Below, one piece after another: positions 49,701 to 58,404 of a stretch of 64,000 nt of DNA (within the stretch, counting starts at the first letter, position 1; each line of letters starts with the position of its first letter). The notes under the pieces are model-generated. The model worked only from the letters and a program-made list of their open reading frames with translations, did no database searches and had not been told where the DNA came from. The position numbers were made by a program, and so were the translations under genes. The DNA comes from Allolobophora icterica (Eukaryota; Annelida; Clitellata; Crassiclitellata; Lumbricidae), in NCBI GenBank assembly GCA_963556255.1, contig OY744604.1:25987099-26051098 (forward strand), in the 5' to 3' direction.

Positions 49701-52700
49701 CACCAAGCATGAAACAGCTCTCTCCATACATAAAATGACAGTAGGCCTACGCCCTCATGCGTCGCCATCTTACGCTTACAGCAGCATGCATAAAGCCTAC
49801 AGTTCAAATAATTCTAAACCACATTAGTTCATAGTTATCGGCTTGATAGGGGCGTGTGCTGCGCCTTTGGTGAGGTACTTAGAAGGCGTTAATTTACTTG
49901 TCTTCATATATGCATATCATGTAAGCTTATGTAGGTATGAATGCAGAAATCGGAAGATCTATAGGCCCTCTATGTAACCCAGGTATACGCTCAGGCCGGT
50001 TCAAAATCACCACCTCATAACTCCGTAATGTACTCTACTCTAACCTACTCTAGAGCTTACTCTACTATACTCTACACCAATATAATCTGGAAGTATATAC
50101 CGTACCGCCGTTAACGTAATGCAAAGTGTGCTGACATGTAGGCCTAGTGATATATAGATAGGGGCCTTTATATTCTTTTGTCTTCAGTTTTTCAGGAAAT
50201 ATCAGGTCAAGTCGATCTCCTGGCAGAAATTAAACAGCTGCAGGAAGAAAATGAGAAATTGCGAGAGAAGTTAGAGCAGAAGCAAGAGATTCTTAGACAA
50301 GAGATAGAACTGACACATGGTGTCAAAAGGAAAGAATGGGCGACCGCCCTCAAACAGAAGGAGCTCGCAAAAGAGTTAGGAATGTCCGAGAAGCGTATGG
50401 CTCGAAATAATCAAGTACTTGAAAGTCTCATGCGGAAAATGAAGCAGCGAGATTCACTGCCCGAATTCTTCAGAAACGCTCCTTCGATTTCAAGTTCTAG
50501 TATTGAGGACAGCGGCTTGAGGGCGTCTGGAAGAGAACCACACGCCCAGACTACAAGAACCATGGAACAAGATTGCTCCGTCACGATCACGAGGGGCAGA
50601 TCTCGAAGTCTGGATGCCGAAACAGGGGAGCACAAATTAGATATTGAAACCGAACAGTCAATGGTGAAGAATACAAATAATGAATCAAAACAGCGCGCAC
50701 TTGAAACGCCACAGTTGGATCCTCGTCGACACCAAAAAGATCCTTTGATGGTAGACATACCAGGTACGGCCTAAGCTTCGGCCTATTTACTTATAAGTTA
50801 TACATAGATTCCTAGTACCCCTCGTTCACATACAGAATTTTACGTCGTCAGACTCGAACAGAACCACGCACACAAATTCAGCGTCTAAGTAGACTGTAAG
50901 GAAAGACTATAGACTATTGATAAAGGCAGGCTGACACACGTAACAGAAATTTCGTTCGTCGTGTCGTATTAATTATTAGTTTCAACACAGATATTGGGTG
51001 GCGATGTCTGCTCACCGAATATACGGGGTTTTATATAGTCGACCAATTTCTCCGAGCATTTCACTCATCTTTCCCGCTCCTGTTTCGTGCACATCCGCGA
51101 TCTTCGTAGAACCCGCCTTATGCGCGACTTCAAAACCGAATCGGCTGGAGCTACATTTATTTTTAATGCTAAGCTTGACCACTGCAACTCGCTCTTCCTG
51201 AATATAAACAACATTCAAATAAATCGCCTTCAAGTTATCCAGAATGCTCTCGCTCGTGCTGTCATTAAAACCCCGCACACCATCACATCACTCCTGTCCT
51301 GAAATCACTCCAATGGCTTAAAATACCTAAAAGACTAGAATGCAAATTCCTATCACTTACATAGGCCTACAGCACTGTCAGTCCTCCCAACCATCCTGTC
51401 TTCGTCAGTTGTTCACAGTCTAACCACTTCGTTCAACCCGCTCCCCTTCCGCCCTAGCACTTATCCGTCCATCCGTCACCTCATCACTAAAATTTGCAAA
51501 TTTCTCAAGAGTCATAGCTGTTCCGTCTCTGTGGAATTAACTCTCGCAAAAATTACGACAATTATATGATCCATCCTACCAACTCACCAAATCCTCACCT
51601 CTTGCCATCTCTCCACAGGTCTTGCACTCAAAACTGAAAATACTGCCCTTTCACAAATCCTATCTCGTTTCCTCCCCTTCCACTGACCTCCATCGCCGTT
51701 TCAATTCTAAATCTACCCATCACTGAACTCTCTCTATCAGCAAGACATCCATACGTCTGACAACAGGGACGAGATGGTGGCTGATGGTGGTCAGTGTAGA
51801 AATATTCCATCTCGCAGTCGATTGCGCAGGACCGTCGCTATGAGTTACCACTGGAAGTAATTAGACTGAAGTTTATAGACTGAAAATGGTTTAATAAACG
51901 TCTACACAGGCCCGACAGCGTGAACTATAGGGCCTACCTACCTGTGGATGCATAGGAAACTATCGACAAAAATATTCAAAGGCGGCGGACTTAAGATGCT
52001 TGAGCTCGGCATAGCTTTCCTACAGACTATGCAATGTACTGTTGGTTACTTATAATGTTTAATAGTAAACTACAAATGCGGTGCAGTATAATTGTAGTAT
52101 TGTGTTACATCTGCATCACGATACGAAAGCTTTCGCACAATCAGTTTGTTACAGAAATTTATAAATCACGGTAGTTACACTATAACTGTTACACTTAATT
52201 GCAGCTATGACTTGAATTTTAGGATGTGGTTATAAAGCCAAACTCTGTGAATTAAGGATTCATCCTGGATTTCACGGTTATGGTTTCGTCTTTGAAACTG
52301 ACCGAAACCACTTGCTATTTTATAGCCACACAGTAGACAACGTTGAACGCGAATCTCCAGCCGAAAGGAGCGGATTGCAACCGGGCGATCGAATAGTAGA
52401 AGTGAATGGAGTCAGTGTTATCCGAAAGCCACATAGGGAATTCCTCAAAGCAGTTAAGATGTTCCCTTCGCGTCTTACTTTGCTACTCGTCGACGAAGAA
52501 GGTGAAAAGGTTCTACAGGAATCTAGAGTCGATCTGTCAAAAGAGTCGGTTAATGTTGCTCGTTCGTTATCGTCTGACAAATCACTATCAATCACAGGTG
52601 AGTATTGCACCCCTAGATGACTTTTATCTCATTTTCTGGTATATGGTATCGTTTTTGATCACGTTTTTGTGACCATAGGCTATATTCCGAGGTGTCATAT

Positions 52701-55700
52701 AACATAGGTTGGCAATACGTACAAAGTTCGGTTTCACCGGCTTAACTTTGGACTGAACGATATAGGCACTAAAAGTATTATACCGGTAGCATGTCTCCTA
52801 GCCTGTTAACTGCAGTTGTAACCACAAAGTGGCGATAAAATTAAATATAAGAGTTCTTGACTTGTGCCTAAGAGCAGGAATAAATGTATGGATCATGTAA
52901 GTATATGTATTTAGGCCTATATCTTTTTTGTATGCACAGTATGTATGCTTGTATGCATTCATAAATGTATGCCTCTATGTAGACACAAGGGCCACCATCA
53001 GTGGCGTAGCAATGTGTTGTGCAGGTTGTGCAATGCACAAGGGCCCCCGGCGGTCAGAAGGGCCCCTACAGCTAGTAGTCATTTTTGGCCTAAAAGTACA
53101 TCTACATGTACAACAAGTTAGCAACAGCGTAGACAGTACTAAACACTCAAATGACTCGACTCAATAGTTTTATTGGCTGAATCTGCAGCTGGAATGTCCA
53201 AATGCATGATTTAGTAAACAACCGGTGTGCCATAATAAAATTCTTTACTCTGTAGATGCAGTCTTTGGACGGAAGTAGTTTTACTGACGTATAGATATAT
53301 TGATGTCATGACCGACGGCGAGATGTTTAAAATTTATAGAGTTTTTGTTGATATTTTCTACTACGCAGTATGGAATATTATTATTGAATTGAATTGAATT
53401 GTGTTTATTGCGTCCAAACAAAGTAGGGCCTACAAGTCATAACAGAAACATATCAATCACTGCGCAACAGGAAGCCAGGAAAAAGCTAAAAGCTTATACC
53501 ACCCTGACCCCTAGTACCTGATTTACATTTCAGTCAACGTTTAGAGTGTCACACAGATCTAAACTAAGTTATGCTGATGAGAAGCAGTTGCGACCAAACA
53601 GTTTTAACAGTATACCTTAGTCAAATAATTATCAAAGTCGAGAAACAGAGTAATCAGAACCAAAGCATACAAACAAAGGCAATTTTGATGAGAAAAAAAA
53701 TTATGACAAAATGTGACAAATCATGACAGATTATGCAATATAAAAAATAAGAAACAAGAAATGAAAAGAAAAAATATAATATGGAAGAAACACAAGAGGA
53801 AGTTGCTGTAACTAATGCAAATAAATATCCTAATAAAAACAAAACATTCATTCATTCATTAGGGAAGACCTGCAATTTCCAGCAGGGCTATATTTCATTA
53901 TATTTTAATAAGTAGCCTATTTTCAGTTCTCCTTTAAACGCAGAAAGAAATTTCTCTTCTTTAAGTTTAACCGATAAAGAATTCCACAAACGAGGACCCA
54001 GAACTTGGAGGTTGCCCGCTCTGCTTACTGTGCGTGCAAAAGGAACAGCAAAGTTGGTTGAGCACCGCGTGTTGTGAGTGTGGGTTTGGTCAACTGTGGT
54101 AAAGTAATTGGAAAATTTTTTTGGTAACATATTATGTACAAACTTGAACATGAGTATAAGTTTAGATAAATGAGACAAGTCATAAATTTTTATTATGCCT
54201 AAGGTGCAGAATAGGGGGTTGAAGTGAGATAAATAAGGAGAGTGGGTAATAATTCTAACAGCAGCCTTTACTACTTAATTTTGTAGTATTTTGTGTAATT
54301 TAAGTTGACAATTGTATAATTACTTACAGTAACGCATACTAATACTTAAACTTTAAGATTGTATAATCTAAGTCACCACACTCCCTGATAATGAACATGC
54401 CAGAAAGCTTGACACTTCAAAAGTGGTAGAAATTTTTGCACAAGAGAAGGCGCGCAAACGAACTTTTTAACTTTTGGGATTCTTCTTTTTAGACTACGTA
54501 GACTAACCCTTGTCTAACTTGTTAAATTGTTTCGTTATTTTTATCAACCAACCCAACTGTTTCACAGTTTGACAGAATTTAAGTGTGGATAATTCATATT
54601 TTAGCAGTCATAGCAGATGGAACAATCTTTTTAGATAAATTATATCTAGTTCAATTTTTTATGCTAGCCTTGATAAATTAAAAAAAGTTTTAGGCCAAAA
54701 AAAATAAATCGGAGAAAGTAATTAAAATGTAATTTTTTGATTATTATTTAATTCGGGTGCGATTTATAATATTTGCATATTTCTCACGATGCAAAAAATG
54801 CATTTATCGCAAAAGCGCCAAGCGTTTTTTGCACAGCGTTTCTTTGTTTCAAATTGAATGGGGTTCAAGGGGCCCACCATCGAAGCTCTGCACAGGGGCC
54901 CAAAAACCTTTCTACGCCACTGGCCACCTTTTTAAGTACCTCACACAGCATTGCTTGCTCCAGCCTAACGAAGTTAAAGTCATTAAACATAAAACTTAGA
55001 GCGAACAGTGCTTAGGTCAACTATGGACGAGCCACCACTGTCGAGCTCCCGCAGACCCGTAGAGCCCAACCGATGGATTCAAATCAAAGGCTGAAAGTAG
55101 ACACTCTGTTCGGAGTTCCTGGATTATAGCGTCAAAGAAAAGGAGCGACGACTGGCGACGCGACTGCCAACAAATCACCCCAGAAACCAAGTACTCCCTC
55201 TCAGATGGTATTCCTGCTCCATGTACTGTACAGTAATTGAAGAAAAAAATTCCGGATTGCCTGAAATCCAGTGGCGTGCAGAGGGTCTTTGATGCCCGGG
55301 GCCAATCCCTTCATTGGATGCCCCTAAATTGTTCTTTCCCTAATTCATTCCCCTCCCCTCCCACTGCACTGTGCTGCCCCCTCTCCCTTTTCCCCAGGAA
55401 ATTTTGGAGAATTGCACATTGCCGTATGGTACTTTTAGCCTATTTTGACGATCGGAAACCGAATTGTAGACTTTTTTATGCTTAGGAAGTTAGGCTACTA
55501 TTACTAATCATAGTATAGCCTGTATGGAAAACATGACATAAAAATCTGCGCCCTCATGTCTTACTTCGCGATGTATTGTAAACATAAATATTTGAATGGC
55601 GATTTATTGGCGGCCGGTTATTAGTAACTTGCAACGAAATAGTTGCAAGAACACAAGATTTATCTAAAGTAAAGACGAATGGTACGCGTATGCCCCCAAG

Positions 55701-57446
55701 CCAACGTCGGCTGATATTAATGGTTGTCTGCAAATGTTTGATTAAATCCTTACAAAAGAGACAATAAAATTACTTACTGTTGCCGCGAATGTTGCGTCTT
55801 GCCGAAAAAATTCTAACAGACGACGCTAACCTAATTAAACCTATGAACGATAATACAATCATAACACTGCCGTTGTCAACCGGTGATTTCATAACACGAT
55901 AAAAGGGTTCGCAATGCATTAGATACTATTATTAGTACTTAAACTACGGCATACGATTCGTATGATACGAAATTAGGCCGTCAATACAAGTGCAAGAGAT
56001 GTGACTGGGCCAACGCCAACCGTTGGATGCCTCCCGGTTGGATGCCCGGGGCCGTCGCACCCTCGGCAACCCCCTCTGCACGCCACTGCTGAAATCTCAA
56101 ATTAGAAAGTTCGGTATTACGCTGAATTAGTGGCTGCAAATGAAGAAGGAGTGCTCAACAAATAGAATATATTAAGCTCGGATTTGAGGTCAAGTCCAAA
56201 TTAAGAAAATATCGGATGTTAGTCGCGACTAGATTGCCCTTCGGGTCGACTAAAGTAGTACTAAACAGTCCACAAATGATTAGAATGTATGAGAAAAGCA
56301 TATGAATAAATGCCTATGAATTTAGGCCTAATGTCTGAATTAGCCTTTCATAATCGTAATCTTTAAATTTATATAGTGCCATTTAAAGCTATTGGCGGAG
56401 GGCAACAGCTCATTCAAGAGCACTGCGTCTAGTCAGAGAGGTTGTCCAAGGATTTCAAACGGAGATCAGATAGACCCGAGAAAGGAGTTATATAGGTTAT
56501 TCACGTATATATTCCAAGAGCTATTAAATAACACTAAATGGAATCGATTGTTTCAGAGACCAAGATCTGCTATAACACTGCTCCAGTCTTGCTACCGACA
56601 ATCCAAACAAATGCCTCACGCAGAGATGATAGACTTCGAATTTGCGGGATTACAACACTGGACAACGAACTGTATATCGTAACGGAATTGTGTGCAGAAG
56701 TTGAAATTTACGACTCAGTGACTTGCTGTTTAGTTCGTCGGTGGACATTAGAGGAATTAATGGCTCCGTGTGATATAAGTTCTTGCAACAGGAACAAATG
56801 CCTCTACATAATGAGTTCTGAAGACACCAGTCAGATTAATCATATCCTGAGAGTTGCACCCAACGGAATTCTGATAAACAGTTTTTCAACGGGAGACGCT
56901 TCTGCGCAGAGTCTGTCAGTTACGGATGAATCACATGTCGTTGTAGCAATCTACGATAAAGATCAATTAGCTGAATATTCGTCAAATGGACAGATAATTC
57001 GAGAAATAAACCTACTACCGGAGACTGGAATAAGACACCCGTTGCATGCCATAAAACTTTCAAGCGATCTTTATTTGGTCTCTCACGGCGACGATGAAAA
57101 CGGCAGCCTTCAAAGAGTATGTATCGTGGACATCGGAGGTCGCATTGTGAAATCATTCGGCGATGAATTGGATCCAACAGTTGGACAAATGGATGGTCCA
57201 AAGCACATGACCGTCGATGAAGAAGGACGCATAATGGTCACCGATTATCGGAATGGTCGGGTCCTGCTGTTGAATTCAAGCCTCACAGTTGAACGAGTTC
57301 TGATTGAGAAAAAACACGGATTACGATTACCGTGGAGGATTCATTTCAACGCGTCGAAGAAACGGTTGTTCGTCAGTGATTTCGACTACAGCTTCGAAAA
57401 AGAGCAACCTGTTGACAGCAAACTGTTGGCTTTTGAAGTCCGGTAA
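32777..57446 (+). CDS. Gene 3: multi-CARD / TRADD-like / coiled-coil / PDZ / beta-propeller gene (9 exons recognised)
   Basis: Proposed exons: 32777-33007, 33622-33906, 42380-42763, 43502-43597, 48084-48371, 49154-49454, 50188-50763, 52223-52597, 56557-57446 (stop TAA). All internal junctions are phase 1, and every exon length fits once a 4-bp duplication in the sixth is discounted, giving about 1,140 codons. Order: CARD-like, CARD, possible TRADD-N-like domain, linker, CARD, CARD (frameshifted), coiled coil, PDZ, propeller. CARDs nucleate filamentous signalling assemblies, coiled coils oligomerise, PDZ binds C-terminal peptides. The CARD-coil-PDZ succession recalls CARMA/CARD11-type scaffolds, but with a propeller in place of SH3-GUK. 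No start exon was found. One gene is inferred from strand, phase and order; two or more genes remain possible. Confidence 0.5.
33622..33906 (+). CDS. Gene 3 exon 2: CARD domain
   Basis: 285 nt, 95 codons, phase 1 both ends (TTTATAG acceptor, GAAG|GTAAGT donor). Six-helix CARD pattern: RLEKIRPKIADVICID, LIAELRSSKTISRTDVDEI, KSSKLISAIMRRSNYSYNSF and EALRKTLQTAAAEFL. The ISRTDVDEI turn is the usual 'gvls..d.eeI' CARD motif. Confidence 0.8.
33982..35123 (+). repeat. 5' LTR
   Basis: 1,142 bp, TG...CA ends. Contains many CGA/TCG-rich motifs such as GCGAAGCG. Promoter and polyadenylation sites were not resolved by eye. Confidence 0.95.
35128..35145 (+). promoter_or_regulatory. Primer-binding site, tRNA-Pro type
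   Basis: TGGGGGCTCGTCCGGGAT begins 4 nt after the 5' LTR. It is the 18-nt complement of tRNA-Pro 3' ends, the same site used by tRNA-Pro-primed gammaretroviruses. Confidence 0.9.
35510..40531 (+). CDS. gag-pol polyprotein of Gmr1-like element (1,673 aa)
   Basis: Single uninterrupted frame. Order with approximate residues: charged coiled N-terminus with repeat units (30-130); gag core including a SCAN-like region (200-300, YRNLFKQSPRE to LIEARES); CCHC knuckle CFRCGSKFHRIAQC (371-384); aspartic protease-like domain with DTGSN (about 452); a second with DTGAN (about 568); integrase zinc motif (H..H at 827-835, CDVC near 865); integrase core D (about 897), D in HTDRGSQF (957), E in GAVERLNGT (992); reverse transcriptase with KFDFSKGYWQIPM and YVDD (about 1406); RNase H starting RTDASNAAVGG (about 1555). 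Integrase before reverse transcriptase is diagnostic of the Gmr1-like group. The doubled protease is unusual. No env. All key catalytic residues named are present. Confidence 0.95.
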   Translation: MAGEIQKWIKVAQDLGYAEDAVREYVKDRQNEIREDKRREAEERLRLAELENQKEDKRREAEEKLRLAEMEKEERRISEEMNLKRMEMENLKEIKLKELELQMTRETRREDGDRIRLDGDGEYSGQADNAKYVKMPIFREEKDSLDAYLLRFERTCTAYRVPNELWVLTLVKSLQGRALEVYERMSIEESQDYEKLKERLLIRFKLSESGYRNLFKQSPREKDETPEQYVGRLKRYLRQWHQMSGFSEDKEGLEQLILRDQFFIMCDNDMRRFLKEKGKLNLEEMLQQAQNLIEARESDERKWIHTQKNRDKESKTQPRDNKQKSFENTSSSHNKFREQREFRDKNQFKSNWKFSDNKKYGVETETQKTGCFRCGSKFHRIAQCSEKDKTGREHRVATMQCDEESNENGDKQEAVISYCSAYVEQEGKCIIEEHKYQGPVVINGCETKGVFDTGSNCVAVRESLIKKDEYIGRNMICTFMNGSKHEYPMAKVAIQSEYLTGVVEAAVIKDLEVETIIGSRVEAIEEPKLNLCYCEAEVVKWKKETERNAEEFTSKVRVNEIDTKCLYDTGANCVAVQKRLVKPEQYTDKFMVCRFANGKKEKYPMARIKIEGNDFKGVTDAVVIESLVIGLITGPCLYEKSINRIQPKGKHDDEKTDKSCEPKISRAKEEKKKEWNVKGCDAEGMRCNKANPSKVIQNTTGRDCEVVAETRINSKAEVVLAGCTTRSQDEIKGRRVERPLKIPEVTGLDLKPEEIIELQRTDASLTKYWEMAQRSESVNGEPYRGNPLFVVKKNMLYRKYKEVLRDEIRLQLMIPKTLRDRVMLLAHGSLLAAHQGMKRTQAKIMTSFYWPSIQQDVKRYVLSCDVCQRAVDKRGIQRAPLGHLPLVDVPFHMICVDLVGPIEPRSSRGNRYILTIVDMATRFPEAIPLKGITTEEVAEALFEFYSRMGTPRRVHTDRGSQFTSDLMKEIDKLLLMKHTLTTPYHAMGNGAVERLNGTIKSTLKKLIVEQPKEWDRFLIPLLFALRDSIHESHGFTPFELVYGRSIRGPMTILRELWTREEVEDETRDAYSYMLDLQNRIEETCRIAQMGLEKMQIKNEKHYNKKARYRRLNIGEKVLLLLPMKTNKLMLKWQGPYEVKDRVGECDYRIEIAPGKVKTYHVNMLKQYNEREMMEEQLATVVTVVNDGETGKEDELLELYNGEQKETYRDVKISPQLDDRKRNQLMRLLEEYKDIFSDVPGKTDWVEHEIKLTNETPVRSKAYPTPYGLQKQIDEEIALMLKNGVIERSTAAYAAPLVVVKKADGTNRLCCNYQQLNKITIFDPEPMMANEDIFNKLSGSKIFSKFDFSKGYWQIPMSKESQDYTTFVCANGLFKFKVMPFGLINSASSYNRLMRKVLDGLKNLESYVDDVLTHTQNWEEHILALKEFFERVREANLTLKPKKCEIGFQTIDFLGHTLSDGEIKPKEESIDKIIEMPRPNNKKQVRSFLGAVNYYRKFIPNCAMIMKPLTELTKKNAKVIVEWTNELESAFTELKKVLSEAPILKLPDLDREFVVRTDASNAAVGGVLMQEYDGVMHPVSYVSRKLSDAEKRYSVEERECLGMIFGLKKFNRYLYGKEFVMETDHCSLQYLKTGNVKNDRVMRWNLLLQNYKFRIRYIKGSDNVVADYLSRGLE
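40829..40840 (+). promoter_or_regulatory. Polypurine tract
   Basis: TTGTGGGGGGTGA-like purine run directly abutting the 3' LTR, expected primer for plus-strand synthesis. Confidence 0.75.
40841..41982 (+). repeat. 3' LTR
   Basis: Same length as, and no difference seen from, the 5' LTR; followed by target duplication ACAAC. Confidence 0.95.
42380..42763 (+). CDS. Gene 3 exon 3: possible TRADD-N-like domain
   Basis: 384 nt, 128 codons, phase 1 (GTTATAG acceptor, GAAG|GTAATT donor). The core runs LGVNLVKAKPGQSIVVFIYC, then a helix (NAVKFTQLFNSGRLQYIL) and later LSLEEEEIINLEEF. A 'G-S-hydrophobic strand, helix with SG-L, closing EEEE' layout recalls the TRADD N-terminal-like domain seen in invertebrate and fish immune proteins. 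This is motif memory, not a search, so the name is tentative. The exon itself is well supported by splice phase. Confidence 0.5.
43502..43597 (+). CDS. Gene 3 exon 4: short linker
   Basis: 96 nt, 32 codons, phase 1 (CTGATAG acceptor, ACAG|GTATTA donor), open. Content is GWMGKSFHIPQPPDIKQRL followed by a polar tail. No domain. Support is the matching phase and splice sites only. Confidence 0.45.
43658..43841. repeat. TGTA microsatellite, left half
   Basis: Almost pure TGTA tetranucleotide run, with one TATA variant near 43691. Confidence 0.95.
43842..46253 (-). mobile_element. DNA transposon inserted in a TGTA microsatellite (2,412 bp)
   Basis: Left end TAGGGTGTGTCTATAAT and inverse right end TAGGGTGTTTTTATGAT are inverted repeats, with a second inverted block GGCCAGGT about 40 bp in on each side. 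It is flanked by GTATGTAT on both sides, compatible with an 8-bp hAT-type duplication but not diagnostic inside a TGTA array. The minus strand carries a transposase split by one frameshift. Confidence 0.85.
44085..45804 (-). pseudogene. Transposase of the 2.4-kb element, single frameshift
   Basis: The upstream frame (45804-44638) starts at ATG with an acidic, Ser/Glu-rich tail and a basic nuclear-localisation-like PPKRRKR. It holds IHWDGKIMPD, then VAMCFDTTASDTG and LACRHHVSEIVLEKVF, motifs suggesting a DDE catalytic core. The downstream frame (44813-44085) carries the helical C-terminus. The two overlap, and similarity appears to pass from one to the other near 44768, implying a 1-nt indel. 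The superfamily is uncertain: ACRHH-x-E recalls the hAT insertion region, but I cannot name the clade. Confidence 0.65.
46254..46408. repeat. TGTA microsatellite, right half
   Basis: Continuation of the array at 43658-43841, with one interruption (TGTACTATG) near 46361. Confidence 0.95.
46409..48083. other. Intron of gene 3 without recognised feature
   Basis: No domain-bearing frame. A short palindrome CGATAAGATC...GATCTTATCG spans 47799-47841. Confidence 0.5.
48084..48371 (+). CDS. Gene 3 exon 5: CARD domain
   Basis: 288 nt, 96 codons, phase 1 (TCTCTGCAG acceptor, AAGC|GTAAGA donor). CARD pattern: EEIRQRVQDNFVYFVFDID, LSDHLIQNRIITREKWEEI, RRKNRALMNWLL, NAFNVLRTALESENHWLLEVI. Closely paralogous to the next exon. 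Confidence 0.8.
48626..48680 (-). mobile_element. 55-bp miniature relative of the hAT at 4460-5233
   Basis: On the minus strand it reads CAGTCTTGTTATAAAGACC...GACAACAAGCCTG, joining both termini and one arm unit (TTAAACCTCCAGACCAAGACC) of the 774-bp element with the interior removed. No clear flanking duplication. Confidence 0.7.
49154..49454 (+). CDS. Gene 3 exon 6: CARD exon with 4-bp duplication (frameshifted)
   Basis: Acceptor ATTCACAG, donor AATG|GTTAGT. The first half encodes EIRSMVEENYEFFLSDIDAE and LLSDWLQTERVVSRDRLHEIL; the second half, in another frame, encodes KNRALLDCLFDSSDPNAF and LEMESHWLLVFIEK. Both halves align with exon 5. The switch lies at a tandem AAGTAAGT (49296-49303). 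The exon is 301 nt and would be 297 nt with one AAGT, so a single 4-bp duplication explains the break and creates a TAA. It may be a null allele, an assembly error or an exon skipped in splicing. Confidence 0.7.
50188..50763 (+). CDS. Gene 3 exon 7: coiled coil plus disordered region
   Basis: 576 nt, 192 codons, phase 1 (GTCTTCAG acceptor, CCAG|GTACGG donor). Residues about 5-85 are a strong coiled coil (IKQLQEENEKLREKLEQKQE onward). The rest is Ser/Thr/Glu/Arg-rich and probably disordered. Confidence 0.75.
50995..51560 (+). mobile_element. CR1/L2-like LINE fragment in gene 3 intron
   Basis: Frameshifted reverse-transcriptase C-terminus: HIRDLRRTRL near 51087, LDHCNSLFLNINNIQINRLQ and IQNALARAV near 51174-51265. 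Truncated at both ends. Confidence 0.75.
51561..52222. other. Intron of gene 3, nothing recognised
   Basis: No feature supported besides the acceptor region of the PDZ exon. Confidence 0.5.
52223..52597 (+). CDS. Gene 3 exon 8: PDZ domain
   Basis: 375 nt, 125 codons, phase 1 (GAATTTTAG acceptor, ACAG|GTGAGT donor). Contains the full PDZ pattern: KLCELRIHPGFHGYGFVFE with the GYGF carboxylate-binding loop, VERESPAERSGLQPGDRIVE, then VNGVSV and LTLLLVDEE. It most resembles NHERF-type PDZ domains. It should bind short C-terminal peptides of partner proteins, often membrane receptors. Confidence 0.9.
52999..54922. mobile_element. hAT-like element (1,924 bp) hosting a LINE
   Basis: Ends CAGTGGCGTAGCAATGTG and, in inverse, CAGTGGCGTAGAAAGGTT. 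Octamers GCCACCAT (52991-52998) and GCCACCTT (54923-54930) agree at 7 of 8. No transposase recognised; much of the interior is the nested LINE. Confidence 0.8.
53380..54265 (-). mobile_element. LINE 3' fragment, minus strand
   Basis: Frame 54178-53888 encodes a C-terminal LINE segment (LILMFKFVHNMLPKKFSNYF, then THNTRCS and LQVLGPRLWNSLS). The 3' end carries an AATTC pentanucleotide run (about 53384-53402 on the plus strand as GAATT). Confidence 0.75.
55269..56088. mobile_element. hAT-like MITE (820 bp)
   Basis: Ends CAGTGGCGTGCAGAGGG inverted on both sides, with shared subterminal GATGCCCGGGGCC. Perfect target duplication CTGAAATC at 55261-55268 and 56089-56096. No transposase. Confidence 0.9.
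56557..57446 (+). CDS. Gene 3 exon 9: terminal beta-propeller
   Basis: Acceptor TTGTTTCAG, phase 1, runs 296 codons to TAA. Repeated blades: LRICGITTLDNELYIVTE, NGILINSFSTGD, AEYSSNGQIIREINLL, VCIVDIGGRIVKSFGDE and MTVDEEGRIMVTDYRNGRVL, the last a good NHL-type repeat. Same module as genes 1 and 2 but without a following membrane exon. If not joined to gene 3 it would be the 3' end of a separate TRIM-like gene. Confidence 0.75.
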
Positions 57447-58397
57447 TTTTGTAAATTTTTATCAAGTCAGTTGGAATTTCAGTAGGTTTATATTAAAAAT
57501 GCATGGCACTTGTGGCAATCATCAGTTTCTCCCTTACTGCTTCTGCCCTATCTCCTAGGTCGGTAATTTCTTTTCAGGGTGTAAAACCAAGTTCCTACTG
57601 TGTCTTACTAGTTTGTTTTTCGTCAAGCCGCAAATTTTCATATACTTCTGCCTCACCACGACTCCCAGCAGCAACGCCATGTGTTGTAAATATGAAGCTC
57701 ATGCAATATTTCCATATGGGCTTCACATGTCTTACATAATTATGGAATCACATGGGCCCATAATACAGGATATATGCAGCCGATTTTGGAATGTTATATG
57801 GGTTTCATATGTATATATATGACGTTGTTATTGAAGAGCCCAGTTGCTTGTGGTTCTTGATGCTTCCAATTTCCCGCCTTCATTGTTTACCTGTGCACCT
57901 GATTAATAGGGCCTTATCAAATTTTGGTTGTATGGCATTGTATTGCACATTGGCTCTTCAGCTTATTTAAGTGAATATCAATCTGGACTGAATCTGCAAT
58001 TTCTCTGAGTAATTCACACCAATTTCTGTATGCTTCCAGGCATAAGACCGGGTCATATGGTTTACATACTCTGGTCCATCTGTCTGGACAATCTAAGGAC
58101 AAAATTCCTAACCACTAGCTGATTTACATAAAACAATTCAGGTAGAAAACACGCTAGACTACACAAGTCCATAATTGTAACAGTTGCTAAACGAAATATC
58201 TAAAGGGTAACAGTAATATTTTGTAGCTAGGCCTACTATCCTGCAGTTGGTCTGCTTTTAGCCGGTGGTAGTTTGTCTTACTAAGCCAGTGTCTATTCTT
58301 GTTTTTAGTTACTTATTAAAAGCAATAATAGTGATAGCACTAGCACTGACGCTGATAAAAATAATTACGACCGAAGAGAATATTTGCTGAATATTTT
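57447..58397. other. Intergenic stretch, nothing recognised
   Basis: Short frames only, without domains. Confidence 0.5.
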
Positions 58398-58404
58398 AGG
58401 TCGA

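Noticed and set aside
55237..55485. 82-residue frame overlapping the MITE at 55269
   Set aside because: It begins in flanking DNA and reads through the MITE terminus; no domain.
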